This document shows positions 35,361 through 47,286 of a stretch of DNA of 64,000 nt, in pieces. Below the pieces are notes generated by a model that worked only from the letters and a program-made list of their open reading frames with translations, ran no database searches and was not told the DNA's origin. Position numbers and translations under genes: made by a program. Source of the stretch: Malachius bipustulatus (taxonomy: Eukaryota > Arthropoda > Insecta > Coleoptera > Melyridae); contig OU342637.1 in assembly GCA_910589415.1 (NCBI GenBank), forward strand, positions 39,524,162 to 39,588,161. The letters are read 5' to 3'. Every line of letters starts with the position of its first letter. Within the stretch, counting starts at the first letter, position 1.

Positions 35361-37279
35361 ACTCAACTGAATTCAAAAAGAAACTATACATATACAGGAT
35401 GATCAGTAACTCGCGCACTCCGAATACAGGAGATATAGAGCCCATTAAAAATATTCTGCAAAAAAAAAATTTAATCCACGGTTGGTTTTCAAGTTGCAGA
35501 GTTTCCCTCATCCGAGTTTAAAGGTAATTTTTTCAATAACCGTGATAAAAATTATCGAGCAATTCAGGTTACTATAATGTCTGGAACAGATATTGACTAC
35601 TTCAGATAATTATGACTTCAGATAAGTCATCATTTTTTGCCACAAAACCTCTTTACAGAGGAATTGAGAATGTTGGAAATTGATACCATACCTAAATCTG
35701 AACGAAATTTGAAGTTTGGCAACCGCCTAAACTCAACGTAGAATATAAAATATTCAAATGCCTTCGTTGTTATGGAAATAAAAATAATAACAATACCGTC
35801 TAACCCGAACTTATTCACATGTTCAGTGCAGTGTTGCCACGTTTTTTACAAAAATGGTCATATCTTTGGAAGAAAAGAACTTAAAACACTGCAGTAAAAA
35901 AATTTACCATTCTTAATAAGTGAAGTTTACCGCAGCATGCTCTGAAAGCGCGAGTTAGTTGTTATGATTTTAAAATAACTAAAACAAAACTAAAGATAAA
36001 GAAAACTAAAATGAGCTGAAAATAACTTTCGAAACATAAGGTGAATGCTATAGTAGATTTAGAAATATGGAATTAATAGAGAGTTAGGCGAATAAACATA
36101 ATTAGTTTTATGAGCAACCATAATATTGACCGCTTTATCCTTATAGTAACATTTTAAGTTGCGCGCGGTCTGATTAGGAGAATTGATGGTGGTTTTTTAA
36201 AATTGATAAGCGGAATGAACGTCGTCGGTAGGCAATCATTCTGGTATTTTTCCAGTATTAATTATTACTTTCGATTGTTGGCGAAATTAATACTCTCGCA
36301 GTTTAGCGGATTTTATAAGTGATTCTCTAATATTGTGTGGAAATTATCCCTGGTTACATTGTGTAAGGTGCATCGAATGATGGATATATGATTCCCGAGT
36401 TATTGAGGGATTTCTATTAATTTGAAAGCCATCGTCATTCTAGCCTAGTCACAGGGCCTCACATTATATTATGGAGTAAGTTATTTTTATGAGTTTCCTT
36501 GTCTGAAAAATGGAATAGTACCTATAGCGTAATTTTCCAACAATCATCTATGAGATCTTTGGATTGTGTTATGTGTTAGGTGGGAATCTGCTTCAACCTA
36601 GTTCATTTTGTAGGCCTTTATCCTTCCGCTAAAATCCAGTGGAAATCTCGATCATTATTGGAGGAATATTTGGTGATCATTATCTGCCGAAATAGATAGT
36701 GCTGAGATAGAACCAGGTCTAGGAGAACTTACTAGGAGCTCGACCATCCCCAGCTCTTCCCAGAATTTCCCGAATTCTCTTGATTATATCCGTGAACCAC
36801 ATCGGAACTCATCACGACGGAGCCAGATAAGTACCTATCACATAGTTTTGGGTGAAGCCTAGTCTTACATGAATAAAGGTTATTATCATTCAAACAACCG
36901 AAGCTAGGGCAGAGTGAAACAAACCCAGGAGACCAATACTAGCAATAAAACAGGATAATTACTACAAAACAGCAACTTAAAAGTACCTAATGTTCATAGA
37001 AAAATAATTGTTAGTTAAACATCGAACTTTGTTATTATTTGACCCCTGTGTAACTCAATGCGGTTTGCGCAAACACCTTGAGAGCGGGAGTACCTAGGTA
37101 CTTATGTATCTATTGTAATCTGACAGGATCAGGAGAACAACCGCCTTAATTAATTTATTTGTTGAATTTTAGAACCCTTCCTGAGGTGTAAATGCATAAA
37201 TTTCCATAAAGGGGAAATTAGTGTGAAATAAAATTTGATAATTAAAATAAATAAGTAATATACTGATCAGCCTGTATAC
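35361..37279. other. No gene recognised
   Basis: AT-rich DNA. A TACAGGATG word at 35393 resembles the end of the foldback elements, but a convincing partner end was not found. Nothing else supported. Confidence 0.4.
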
Positions 37280-38023
37280 TATACACCGTGTTTTAAATTA
37301 AGTCGGCATTATTGCTAACTTCGTTATTATTTGGGCTAGAAAGTCGGTTAAATCAACAAACTAGTAGTATTTTTTCTCCTGAATAAAATGGCGAAACAGA
37401 AAAACAATTGAACATCGCGTTTTTAAGATATTTAAAAAAATATATTTTTTAATGGAACACCCTGTATATTTTTAGACAGATCGATTGCAATTTTTTTTTA
37501 AGGAAAAAGTCTCTATGCACTATGATCCTAAAATAATAAACTCAATTATTCATCATTCTATTACTCTCAAAGTAGGCTGCGACAATTATTGTAATTTAGT
37601 GTACCCACATAATGTAAGGTAAAAAAATTATATCGTCTTCAATAGTGTATTTTTAATTAAAAATACACTAAAAATAAGAGTGTTTATATTGAAAAGGATT
37701 TAATTTTAAATAAACAAATAACCTCGCAAATAATAGAACTTGTTTGTGTGGTAAAATTTTATTATTTTAGGATCATAGTGCATTGAGTCTTTTTCCTTTA
37801 AAAATTTTTTGCAATCGATCCATCCAAAAATATACAGGTGTGTCCCATTAAAAAATATATATTTTTTTTAAATATCTCGAAAACGCGATGTTCAATTGTT
37901 TTTCTGTTTTCGGCATTTTATTCAGGAGAAAAAATACTACTAGTTTGCTAATTTAACCGATTTTCTAGCTCAAATAATAACTAAGTTAGCAATAGTGTCG
38001 ACTTAATTTAAAACACATATAAT
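37280..38023. mobile_element. Foldback element, about 0.74 kb
   Basis: The left arm (TACACCGTGTTTTAAATTAA onward, to about 37545) is repeated inverted from about 37757 to 38023. Each arm contains an internal ACACCCTGTA-like or TACAGGTGTGTCCC-like end (about 37458 and 37833), so the unit may be two small elements in inverted orientation around another inverted pair. No coding capacity. It abuts the next foldback element. Confidence 0.75.
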
Positions 38024-38024
38024 A

Positions 38025-38988
38025 TACAGGGTGTTACTGAATAGGTGTTACAAACTTAAAGGGCATGTAGGAAATGCAAAAATAGGCAATAAATTTTCTG
38101 TAGACATGGGTCGCTGGAGCTTTAGTTTTCGAGATACAGGGTGTTAAAGTTCTTCCAAAAATTCAATATTTTTTGAATATCTTCAAACTGGCTGATCAGA
38201 ATAACTCGAATTTTTTGACAGCTGTTGTACCAATTGAAGTATGTACATGATTCGATACTCCCATTGAAAAATTATTCAATCCAGAGGCAGAGATCTGGGT
38301 GTGTTATCTTTTTTATTAAAAAATTTCTACGCCACTGACTTTTATGCAAATTTGTTATTTTTGGTAGATAGCTCGTTTTGTTTATAGGAGAAAAGTGATT
38401 CTATGTTTTTGTTGTAGGACGCACTGTTTTCAAGATACTTCGCAATGTAGGAACCCGTATGAGGCAAAATATAAAAATCAATGGTATTGAGATTTTCCAT
38501 ACACTAATCATTTTTATGATCGTTATTGAAGAGTGTTACATTTCAAAAAGTTTGCATGGGTTTCCTACATTGTGAAATATCTTAAAAACAGTGCGTTCTA
38601 CAACAAAAACATAGAATAACTTTTCTCATCCAAACAAAACGAGGTGTCTACCAAAAATAGCAAATTTTCATAAGTGTCAGTGGCGTAGAAATTGTTTAAT
38701 AAAAAAGGTAACAACACACCCAGATCTCTGCCACTGGATTGAATAATTTTTCAATGGGAGTATCAAATCATGTACTTCAATTAGTACAACAGCTGTCAAA
38801 AATTCGAGTTATTCTGATCAGCCAATTTGAAGATATTTAAGAAATATTGAATTTTTCGAAGAACTTTAACACCCTGTATCTCGAAAACTAAAGCTCCAAC
38901 GATCCATGTCTACAGGAAATTTATCGCCTATTTTTGCATTTCCTACATGCCCTTTAAGTTTGTAACACCTATTCAGTAACACCCTGTA
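38025..38988. mobile_element. Foldback element, 0.96 kb, ACAGGGTGT ends
   Basis: The left end TACAGGGTGTTACTGAATAG pairs with the inverted right end CTATTCAGTAACACCCTGTA. The arms pair for over 400 bp around a small centre near 38500. TA is present at both edges. No gene. It belongs to the same end-sequence group as 6495-7691 and 11568-13783, though the arm sequences differ. Confidence 0.85.
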
Positions 38989-39098
38989 TATAATCATATA
39001 ATCATCTTTATTAACGCCATTTAGCACTTTCACAAATGATTACACCAGATAATACTATACAGACAATATCATAGACAATAATACAGATAAAAGAACAA

Positions 39099-40980
39099 TT
39101 ACAAAATATTTTTCCCAATATTTTTCTTTAGTTTATCAACACTAAAGGATAAATCTATATGTTCTCTGTAAGTGTTTACATTTCGACAGCACCTGTCAAC
39201 CGGGGAGTTAACACCATAACATGTTTTGTGTTGATTCACATGCAATATTGTTTGATTGCGAACCGAACGGGAAGGAACATGCAACTGAAATAAACTTAAA
39301 AGTTCCGCACATCTTGTCTCACCCCTCAAGATTTTGTGTGAAAAGCAAATACTAAAATATACATATCTCAACGATATTGACTGAAGTCCAAAATAAACTA
39401 GCTGGTGATCATAAAAATCACTCAGAAATCTCACATTCAATCTGTGGCACAAGTACTTCACAACTTTTCTTTGAACATTCTCAAGTCTCTGAACATGACT
39501 GTGAAAATATGGAAACCATACGACACAACAGTAATCAATAACACTCCTTACAAGAGAGTTATAAAGAGCTATCAATGCTCTTCCATTGGAAAATTTTGTT
39601 GTGGTCCTCTTTATGAACCCTAGCATTTTACTCGACTTAGAGATAACCATGTTTATATGAGCATTAAAATTTAATCGCGAATCCATTACGACTCCCAAAT
39701 CAGTCACAAGATCCAACGTCTTTAGTGCTACGTTGTCAATGAAGTAAGTAACATTTACACTATCGAGTCTCCTAGAAAACCGCATAGAGTTACATTTATT
39801 GACGTTCAGGTCCAAACAGTTCCTTTGACACCAACGAAATATTCTGTCGAGGTCCGATTGCAGTTTGTCAGAATCACTGGAAGATTTCACCTGAATAAAA
39901 ATCTTCATATCATCTGCATAAAGTAAAACTTTTGAATGGTGTATAACATTGACGATATCGTTTATAAAAAGTAGAAACAACAGGGGGCCCAAATGGGACC
40001 CCTGAGGAACTCCCGATGACACACAATAGGGTTCCGAAAAATAACTTCCTACTTTAACAGTTTGTATGCGATTAGCAAGAAAAGAATTTATCCAGGACAG
40101 CATAGGTTCGCCCACACCGTAGGACTTCAATTTCCCTATCAATATTGAGTGGTTAACAGTGTCGAAGGCCTTACTGAAGTCCGTGTAGACAGCATCGACC
40201 TCGAAACCCTGTTCTATTGAATTTATTATAAAATTTGAAAAAATAAATAAGTTGGATGCTGTGGACTTACCTGCCTGAAAACCATGCTGTTCATCTACAA
40301 TGAAGTTCTTGAATATGTATGACAGCTTCTCAGTAACCACTCTATCAAAGAGTTTCGGAATGCAGGACTGTATGCACACAGCTCTATAGTTTTCAATAAG
40401 GGACCTATTACCTTTTTTATAAATAGGTAATGCATAGCTGTTTTTCCAAAGATCGGGGAAAACACCTAAAGAAAGAGATTTGTTAAATATAATAAAAAGC
40501 GGCCAGATCAAAGATGGAGCGCAGCTTTTTATAAATATTGGTGGAATTAAGTCTGGACCCGTACTACCATTAATATCCAGCTTGCTTAAGCATTCAAGAA
40601 TCTCGTCACTTGAAACTGACAGGGCGTCGCAATGAACCGCCGAAAAAGTTCCGGCACAATCGTTATCTCCTAATGCTTCAGAAGACTTGTAAACAGATTC
40701 AAAGAACTTGGCGAAGAGAGACGCAGTACTTCTACCACATTCTGAAATCTGGTCCTTGTATCGTACAGTAGTAGGAAAGTTAAGTGAACAAGATCTCTTT
40801 GAGTTAACATACTTCCAAAAAGGCTTAACATTCTGCAAGAGAGAATCTTCCAAGTTTTTTATATACGCAGCATGGGTGGTTTCAGTTACATTCTTACACA
40901 ATCTCCGGAGATGAACAAAATTTTCATAATCATCATGTTCTCCTGAGATTTTATAATTTCTATGAGCCAAACGTTTCTGT
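39099..40980 (-). pseudogene. Jockey-like LINE ORF2, reverse transcriptase and C-terminus
   Basis: A 620-codon open stretch. The linker (KRLAHRNYKISG) is followed by fingers (LWKNSYALPIYKKGNRS, NYRAVCIQSCIPKLFDRVV), palm motif A (YTDFSKAFDTVNHSI), the SSGVPQGSHLGPLLFLLFIN block, the catalytic LLYADDMKIF, the thumb (LVTDLGVVMDSRLNFNAHI) and the C-terminal VVWFPYFHSHVQRLENVQR region. This is the polymerase of target-primed reverse transcription. The stretch has no stop, but its N-terminal endonuclease lies 3.5 kb away beyond the R2-like insertion, so no working protein is possible from this copy. The upstream frame runs into the junction without an ATG start. Confidence 0.9.
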
Positions 40981-43900
40981 AAAAAAACGTTTAGACTGAT
41001 TTTAATTTTGTCTAAGAATAATAATTATCGAATTTATTAATTTATACTACAAATTTTTTAAGTTTTTTATGTTTTATTGCAATTTTAAGTATTTTTTCAT
41101 GTCTAAGTGATCAAAGTTTTTAGATCTTGAAGATATTTTGTCCATTTTGAACATTTTAGTCCGAGATGACATAAATGTCAACTCATAATGATGATGATAC
41201 AGACGATTTATATGAAGATTATTTACCATTGAAATATCCTTCAGATGGGATTAATAAATCATTTTTGGAAAAAAACTTCACAGTCAATACTCAAGACAAA
41301 CTCGAAGCAGGTACATCCTCCTCAGGAAGAAAGGAACTTTCATTTACATGCAATGACTGCAATAAAATATTTAAAAATGAAAGAGGTTTACAGATTCACA
41401 ACAGTAGTAAGATACATAAGCATAATATATTGAATGAGAATTGCAAAGAAAATAAAATTGAACAGAAACTAACATCAACAAATTCGGATGCATATAACTG
41501 CGAGCACTGTAACAAAAGTTTCGGTTCAAAGCAAGGAGTATCTGTTCATATTGGTCGTGTACACAGCCAAGAAGCAAACTGTAACACAGTTAATAAGATT
41601 ATTAAACATAATAAGTTTCTAAGGTCTGCGACAAAACCGAATGAAGAAAATATTGAAAAATCAGAAAAGAACATAAATAATAATTTATTTGATAAGGAAA
41701 AAGCAGAATGGTTAAGAAAATTTAGAAGTTTTGAAAATGAATCAAGTATCAACTTAACTATATTTGATGAAGCAATAGATGAGTTTCTGAAATTTCTGTA
41801 TAAAGCAAATCAAACACTACCAGGTCCAGTTCATCCAGCAATCAAGAACTATAATCGTAGAAAGAGAAAACAATCTTCTATAAATGCTTCGAAAAATTCA
41901 ACTTCATCAAATCCACAACGTGTTGATAAGAACGTACGTCAGCGACGTCGTGATCAATACAACTACGAACGAGCACAATACTTATATTATAACCAGAGAA
42001 GAAAAGTTGTACGTCAAATTATGACATCAGGTAACGGAAAACAATGCAACATTAACCTGCCAATAATAGAAACTTATTTTCGTAATATATTTGAAAAGCC
42101 CAACAATAAAACAAAAACTGCAAACTACGAAAATATTGAGCAATACACTGATATAATTGTTACAACTGATGATGTTATTAAGGCAACAAAGAATATGAAA
42201 ATAGATACATCTGCTGGTATTGACCGTGTATTGATACGTACAGTTAAAGATTTACATATTAGCGAAATAATAGCATCCATCATAAATGCAATGTTGAACT
42301 CCTCATATGTTCCAAAATCATTTCGTATTGGTCGTACAGTTCTTATTCATAAAGGTGGTCTAGAGAAGGAATTATCAAATTGGCGTCCTATTACGATTTA
42401 TTCAATTATACGTCGAATTATTGAAAGAGTACTTGATAATAAGCTACGATCACAGGTGGACCTCAATAGTAATCAACGAGGATTTATTACAGGACTCGCT
42501 GGATGTCACGTTAATACCAAGATACAGAATGCTTGCTTAATAGATGCCGAAAAATACAAGCGAGATTGCGTTATTGCTTTTCTTGACGTTTCAAAGGCTT
42601 TTGATAATATTGGTCATATACACATAAATAATGCGATGAAGTCTCTTGGAATATCTAGAAACTTAACTAAAGTAATCATGAATCTGTTAACACAGAATGA
42701 AATTATTATTCAGTGTAATAACAAACGCACAAATAAAATCAAAATTAATAAAGGAGTTCCTCAGGGTGGACCGCTTTCTCCAATGTTATTCAATATTGCA
42801 ATAAATTTTATATATAATGAAATCTGTGACCCTAGCTTTGCAAATATCCATGGATATAGATTAGTTGAAGACCTAGACGCTGTATGTTTGACAGGATTTG
42901 CTGATGACCAAGCAATATCCTGTAAAAATGAAGAATCAGCACACTGTGTTATTAAACTGTTGACAGAATTACTAAATGAAATTGGTTTAAATATCAATTC
43001 ATCGAAGAGCTCTGCAATACATCTAAAAAATGGTATATTACACCCAGGAACATTAGACATTAAGGAGAATGAGTCAATTAAATGTATTGATGAAAATTCG
43101 AAGATTAAATATCTGGGATGTACTTTTACGAAGAAAATCGTTTTTGATCCAGATTTAATAAAAGTATTCAATGAAAATTTTGAAAAATTAAACAAAACAC
43201 ACCTATTGAAACCCAACCAAAAATTAAACGTTATTAACCAATATGTATTTCCAATGTTAAGTTATCCATTGCAATGTGCACCATTATCTGAAATTCCAAA
43301 TTATTTAACTGAGAATATAGACATTTTGATAAGAAGAACGGTCAAAGCAATAATTGGACTTCCTGCTTCAACAAATTCAGCAATGCTTTATTCGCCAAGA
43401 AATCTCCGAGGACTTGGTATTCTTAATATTAAATGGGAAACAAAATTACAGCATTTCTCTATTGCTCATAAATTAATGAACTATAACAACGAATTATTTA
43501 GTCGCAGCTTTAACTGCTTAGCTGAGATATCGTCCTGTCGAAAATTTATAAGTGATCTACTAGATAAATCTGATATATCGCAGACGGCTAAAACATCAAA
43601 AATTTTACGTCAAGAACTTAGATTAAATGAATATAGAAAATGGTGTAATATGGCCTTTCAAGGTGTTGGCGTGACTCATTTTCAAACATATAAAAAATTT
43701 AATAACTTCATATATAATAAAAATGCTTTTTCTTCATCGCAATGGACTGCAGCTATTAAACTTAATTGCAATTACGCAAATCTTCGTGGTGTTCCTGGAG
43801 TTACAACAGAATCGGACCTTTGCCGCAAATGCGGTAAGGAGAGAGAAACCCCCAGTCATGTTACCGGTTCCTGTACTTCAAACAACACGAAGATAATAGC

Positions 43901-44474
43901 GAGACATAATAGGCTAAAATTTAAAATTGCAGCTATTCTAAAAGAAAACCATTTTGATTGCTATGATGAAGTATATGCATATGACAGCGACGGCACAAAT
44001 CGTTTCGTGGATATTTTAGCTTTTGATAAGAACTCAAAAAAAGCTTTGATCGTAGACCCTACCATTCGATACGAAACAAATTCCAGTGAACAAGACAAGA
44101 CAGTTCGACAAGAAAAAGAAAATATCTACAGCAAATGTATACCTTATTTTCAAGAAAAATATTTAGATCTTTACGGCGAAAGAGAATGGAGTGTTCGAGG
44201 TTTATGGTTTGGATCTCGTGGCACAATTAATTCCAGTGTTATTAAATTTTTCGAAGACTTCAAATTTGACAAAACTTTACTTGGTCCCATAGCAGAATCC
44301 ATTTACTTAGATACTTTACATATTATTCATACACATATTTATACTTAATGTTACTTTATTTTCTTTACTTAATTTATTGTTACTCGTTAATTACTTTTCT
44401 ACTATTGTTGTATTGATTGTTATGCTGTGTTTTTAGCAACCTGTGATACACAGGCAGCACAACTTTAATTAAAG

Positions 44475-44510
<36 letters not shown>
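40981..44510 (+). mobile_element. R2-like non-LTR retrotransposon, apparently full coding length
   Basis: It interrupts the jockey-like LINE between the codons for a VRLI motif and a KRLAHRNY motif, in the opposite orientation. It has a 5' UTR of about 190 bp, one long ORF, a 3' UTR of about 130 bp and a (TA)n tail at 44477-44512. No ribosomal RNA gene sequence flanks it. An exact target duplication was not resolved. Confidence 0.8.
41175..44348 (+). CDS. R2-like retrotransposon protein, 1057 aa, intact
   Basis: A single-ORF protein that would bind, nick and reverse-transcribe into its target. Two N-terminal C2H2 zinc fingers come first: Cys59-Cys62-His75-His81 and Cys109-Cys112-His125-His130. 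A basic stretch follows (about 229-290). The reverse transcriptase has FLDVSKAFDNIGH (about 469), GVPQGGPLSPMLFN (about 527) and GFADDQA (about 574). Near residue 882 is the C-X2-C-X8-H-X4-C knuckle CRKCGKERETPSHVTGSC, and then a restriction-like endonuclease region (RFVDILAF, ALIVDPTIRYE). The order and the single ORF define the R2 superclade. Two fingers differ from the one-finger and three-finger R2 types. It starts at the first ATG; there are no stops or frameshifts. The insertion outside rDNA suggests a non-site-specific R2 relative. Probably recently active. Confidence 0.92.
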   Translation: MSTHNDDDTDDLYEDYLPLKYPSDGINKSFLEKNFTVNTQDKLEAGTSSSGRKELSFTCNDCNKIFKNERGLQIHNSSKIHKHNILNENCKENKIEQKLTSTNSDAYNCEHCNKSFGSKQGVSVHIGRVHSQEANCNTVNKIIKHNKFLRSATKPNEENIEKSEKNINNNLFDKEKAEWLRKFRSFENESSINLTIFDEAIDEFLKFLYKANQTLPGPVHPAIKNYNRRKRKQSSINASKNSTSSNPQRVDKNVRQRRRDQYNYERAQYLYYNQRRKVVRQIMTSGNGKQCNINLPIIETYFRNIFEKPNNKTKTANYENIEQYTDIIVTTDDVIKATKNMKIDTSAGIDRVLIRTVKDLHISEIIASIINAMLNSSYVPKSFRIGRTVLIHKGGLEKELSNWRPITIYSIIRRIIERVLDNKLRSQVDLNSNQRGFITGLAGCHVNTKIQNACLIDAEKYKRDCVIAFLDVSKAFDNIGHIHINNAMKSLGISRNLTKVIMNLLTQNEIIIQCNNKRTNKIKINKGVPQGGPLSPMLFNIAINFIYNEICDPSFANIHGYRLVEDLDAVCLTGFADDQAISCKNEESAHCVIKLLTELLNEIGLNINSSKSSAIHLKNGILHPGTLDIKENESIKCIDENSKIKYLGCTFTKKIVFDPDLIKVFNENFEKLNKTHLLKPNQKLNVINQYVFPMLSYPLQCAPLSEIPNYLTENIDILIRRTVKAIIGLPASTNSAMLYSPRNLRGLGILNIKWETKLQHFSIAHKLMNYNNELFSRSFNCLAEISSCRKFISDLLDKSDISQTAKTSKILRQELRLNEYRKWCNMAFQGVGVTHFQTYKKFNNFIYNKNAFSSSQWTAAIKLNCNYANLRGVPGVTTESDLCRKCGKERETPSHVTGSCTSNNTKIIARHNRLKFKIAAILKENHFDCYDEVYAYDSDGTNRFVDILAFDKNSKKALIVDPTIRYETNSSEQDKTVRQEKENIYSKCIPYFQEKYLDLYGEREWSVRGLWFGSRGTINSSVIKFFEDFKFDKTLLGPIAESIYLDTLHIIHTHIYT

Positions 44511-44512
<2 letters not shown>
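44477..44512. repeat. (TA)n microsatellite at the R2-like 3' end
   Basis: About 17-18 TA units directly after the 3' UTR of the R2-like element and directly before the LINE sequence resumes. It is either the element's own 3' tail or a product of insertion. Confidence 0.9.
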
Positions 44513-44516
<4 letters not shown>

Positions 44517-45480
44517 GCGAACAATATCTCCGCTAAACCAAGGTGGATAATTTGACTTGAAAACCTCCTTCATCTTCACAAACTCACCGATAACATGATA
44601 AATGACCTCATACAAATAGTTAACACTCACATCAACGTCGCTAATCTGCAATAAATCGTTCCAATTCACACTAAACAAAAATGAGTTAATTTCATCATAA
44701 TTAGCGTTTTTGAAATCACAATAAAATTCCCTATCATTATCTAACTTACAGTAGTAAGGTAAAACTATTTTTAAAGGGGGGGTGATGCCTATCAACACTG
44801 GTCAGTGGTTCAGTCCTAGAAAGAGTTACATCAAGCTTACTGGAGAACACCAAATCCAGTGAAACACCGTTACAATTAACTACATTATTAAACTGATACA
44901 AACCAAGAGATGAAAAATTATCACACACACACATTGACGATCCGTCACTTATGTCTCCAGGATAGAGGCCAGCAGTTTCAGGATCAGACAACCATTTGAT
45001 GTTGGGCAGGTTGTAATCACCCGCAATAATACAGGGTACCTCTGGATTATCCCTGATTATACTCTTAACCGTTCTTACATGTAACAAGTATTTTTCGTAT
45101 GTCGAATCGGGTGGTAAGTACACAGCACCAACTGTTAATAATCCACTATCCAGTTTTAGTTTCACGAAGATTTCTTCATTTGTTTTCTCAAGTATGTTTA
45201 TAACAGAGCAGGGGATGGTTTTCCTTACAGCTATAAAGACACCACCTCCTCTCTGTTTGTTAGATGTAATATTATCGCGATCTTTTCTGAACACTAGATA
45301 ACGGTCATCAATGAATTCTCGTTCATATATTTCATCTGTTAACCATGACTCACTTGCAATTATTACATCATAGTCTTTCACAAGAACTGCATTGTAAAAA
45401 TCCAACAATTTCGTTCTCATTCCTCCAACGTTCTGGTACAGAATTGAAATTCCATCTTTATATGAATTTTGGTCATTATG
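44512..45480 (-). pseudogene. Jockey-like LINE ORF2, endonuclease part
   Basis: An apurinic-type endonuclease domain: ILYQNVGGMRTKL, ASESWLTDEI, GGGVFIAVRK, LTVGAVYLPPDS, CIIAGDYNLPNIKW and NGVSLDLVFSS. These carry the catalytic Asn, Glu and Asp positions expected for LINE endonucleases; the terminal SDH-type box reads SVDRHHPP. A frame change near 44775 follows (LIGITPPLKI), and the linker PPWFSGDIVRLI ends at the R2-like insertion. It continues in 39099-40980. Confidence 0.85.
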
Positions 45481-45489
45481 TATACACCG

Positions 45490-45768
45490 TCAATCCATCT
45501 TTACTGTATTTGGTTTCTTGTTTTTAAAATGAACTAATTTTTTAATCGCTATACTTTTTGGCCAAAAACTAGGATCCAATAATTCATTAACTAAATTTAC
45601 TGGAACTCCAACTTTAAAGCATTTATACGATTTCGATCGCACATCCAGTTCAGAGCAAACCGTGTCTACTCCTGATGGTAATTTAGCCTTTACAAAATCA
45701 ACAATCTGTTCGACTGAGCAGGCTAGGTTCACCTTAGAAACATGTACATACGATTTAGGTATATACAC
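45490..45768 (-). pseudogene. Jockey-like LINE ORF1, C-terminal fragment
   Basis: About 90 codons with SVEQIVDFVKAKLPSG, YKCFKVGVPVNLVNELLDPS and FWPKSIAIKKLVHF. This is the RNA-binding C-terminal type of ORF1 found before ORF2 in related insect LINEs. It lies 10 bp upstream of the ORF2 frame on the same strand. The N-terminal part is missing, so this is probably the 5' truncation point. Confidence 0.65.
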
Positions 45769-45847
45769 GGTGTATATTGTAGTAGGATTCGGTCTAATTC
45801 AAGATAACAATAATTTAGGAACCAATTTTGGCTCAAAATAGTAAATA

Positions 45848-46440
45848 ATAATAATAATAATAAAGACTTTTATTGACCAATTTATTCCCACTATTACAAC
45901 AAAAAACATAAGTACCTAATTTATCATAATTCAGCACTCACATAAAATGGTCAATACACAGGGCAATGTTCAGCTGATTGGACAGTGCATATCCATAGGT
46001 CTGCAACGTACGCTCCCTGCTCTACCACATAAACCCTGTCATAATTCATGAAACAATTAAATGGTAGCGAGATCCTCGCACATGCTCCCCACGAGTATAT
46101 TTTCCTCCCAAAAAAAAAGAGAAAAATAAATAAATAAAAAAAGAAGAAGAAGAAGGAGAAAGAAAATAGAAGAAGATAGTTTGATGTACAGAAAAGAAGG
46201 TGTCATCAGACAGTTCCTAGCCTTGTCTTCACCCTCTATTGCTTGCTAAGTAGTAGCAACTTTTTAAGTTCCCTCTTGAATCTTGAAGTGGGCATATTCC
46301 TCTTTACATTTTCAGAGAGGCCGTTTATCTTCACACACACGTCATAACTGAACGAACGTCTACATGATTCCAGTTTGAATTTTGGTAGTGATAACGTATC
46401 TTTCTGACGCACGTTCACATTATGGACGCCCGTCCATAAA
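45848..46440 (-). mobile_element. 3' fragment of another LINE
   Basis: About 60 codons (46418-46236) read DTLSLPKFKLESCRRSFSYD, VKINGLSENVKRNM and FKRELKKLLL, the typical extreme C-terminus of LINE reverse-transcriptase proteins. A noncoding 3' UTR follows, and a (TTA)n-type tail at 45848-45866 marks the 3' end. It lies in the same orientation as, and just upstream of, the jockey-like LINE. Confidence 0.7.
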
Positions 46441-46538
46441 ATCTTTCAGAAAACATCAAACATTTTGTTATAGGTTGTCAAATAGCTAAAGTAAGTTTTT
46501 TACTTTCAGTCTACCTCTGTTACTTACAGGGTTATTGG

Positions 46539-46945
46539 TAACTGGATACGTTCCTTTGGTGATCTGATAAAACAAGAGGTATAAGAGTTAAAAGTAAATT
46601 AACCCCAACATGCATTATACAAAACTAATTTTTTTTTATAATATTTTTAATTTTTTGCTTTTTAAAATTTTTTAATATTTTGTTTTCCTTTTTTATTTTC
46701 ACCGATCGACTTAATTCCGGATAATTATTTGTTATTACAAACGAGAGACAATACAAGTATTCCAGTAAAAAATACAAAAATTTGAAGCACATTTTTTTTT
46801 AATTACATTTCAAGATTTTTGAATTAGTTTGTTAAGAAAAATTGAAAATCGAAATATCTCAAAATCTATTGAGATTTGTTAGTGCATGTTGGGGTTAATA
46901 TTCTTCTTACCTCTTGTTAAATCACCTAAGGAATGTATCCAGTTA
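46539..46945. mobile_element. Short foldback/MITE, about 0.4 kb
   Basis: The left TAACTGGATACGTTCCTTTG and inverted right TAACTGGATACATTCCTTAG arms pair, as do ATTAACCCCAACATGCA and its complement further in. The centre is AT-rich and noncoding. A TACAGGGTTATTGG word just outside the left arm (46526) hints at the ACAGGG end group. Confidence 0.7.
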
Positions 46946-46997
46946 GTAGCGTGTGTGAGTCAGAAAAAAAAACGAAAATTGTAAATATTTTGAGCCG

Positions 46998-47270
46998 GAA
47001 CAAGATTACTTCCCCCCCCCCCCCCCGTTTTCGAGAATGCTGAACACGATTCCGTTGTCAGAATTTCTCTTTGGGGTTGCGCAACCCCTCAAAACGGCCA
47101 AAAACCACCCCCTAGAGAGATAAACCGCGCTTCAATCCATTTCCCTGCAAAAAAAACCTTCCCCCCGTTTTTGAGGATGCTGAGCACAATGGAGGTGCTG
47201 GACATCGCGTGCGACCCCGACCAACCCCTCCACTGGCCAATAATCACCCCCGAAATGGGTGATTTTTTTT
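46998..47270. repeat. Diverged tandem duplication with a C15 run
   Basis: Copy 1 (about 47008-47140) and copy 2 (about 47155-47270) share CCCCCCGTTTT or CCCCCCGTTTTT, GAGAATGCTGAACAC or GAGGATGCTGAGCAC, CAACCCCTC and AAAACCACCCCC-like or AATCACCCCC-like ends. Copy 1 contains an uninterrupted run of 15 C at 47012-47026. Confidence 0.65.
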
Positions 47271-47286
47271 ATGTATATGTGTAATA

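Larger units (their letters stand above)
38989..45780 (-). mobile_element. Jockey-like LINE, split by an R2-like element
   Basis: Minus strand: ORF1 C-terminal part (45768-45490), ORF2 endonuclease (45480-44512), the interrupting R2-like element (about 44510-40981), ORF2 reverse transcriptase (40980-39099), and a short 3' UTR ending at about 38989 with an ATCATATA-type tail next to the foldback element. The 5' part of ORF1 is missing. Without the insertion the remnant is about 3.3 kb. Confidence 0.8.

Noticed and set aside
35393..35980. Possible element with TACAGGATG end and CTCGCGC words near both ends
   Set aside because: The inverted match is only about ten bases; a chance similarity is likely.
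42761..43216. Antisense frame of 151 codons
   Set aside because: Shadow of the R2-like reverse transcriptase on the opposite strand.
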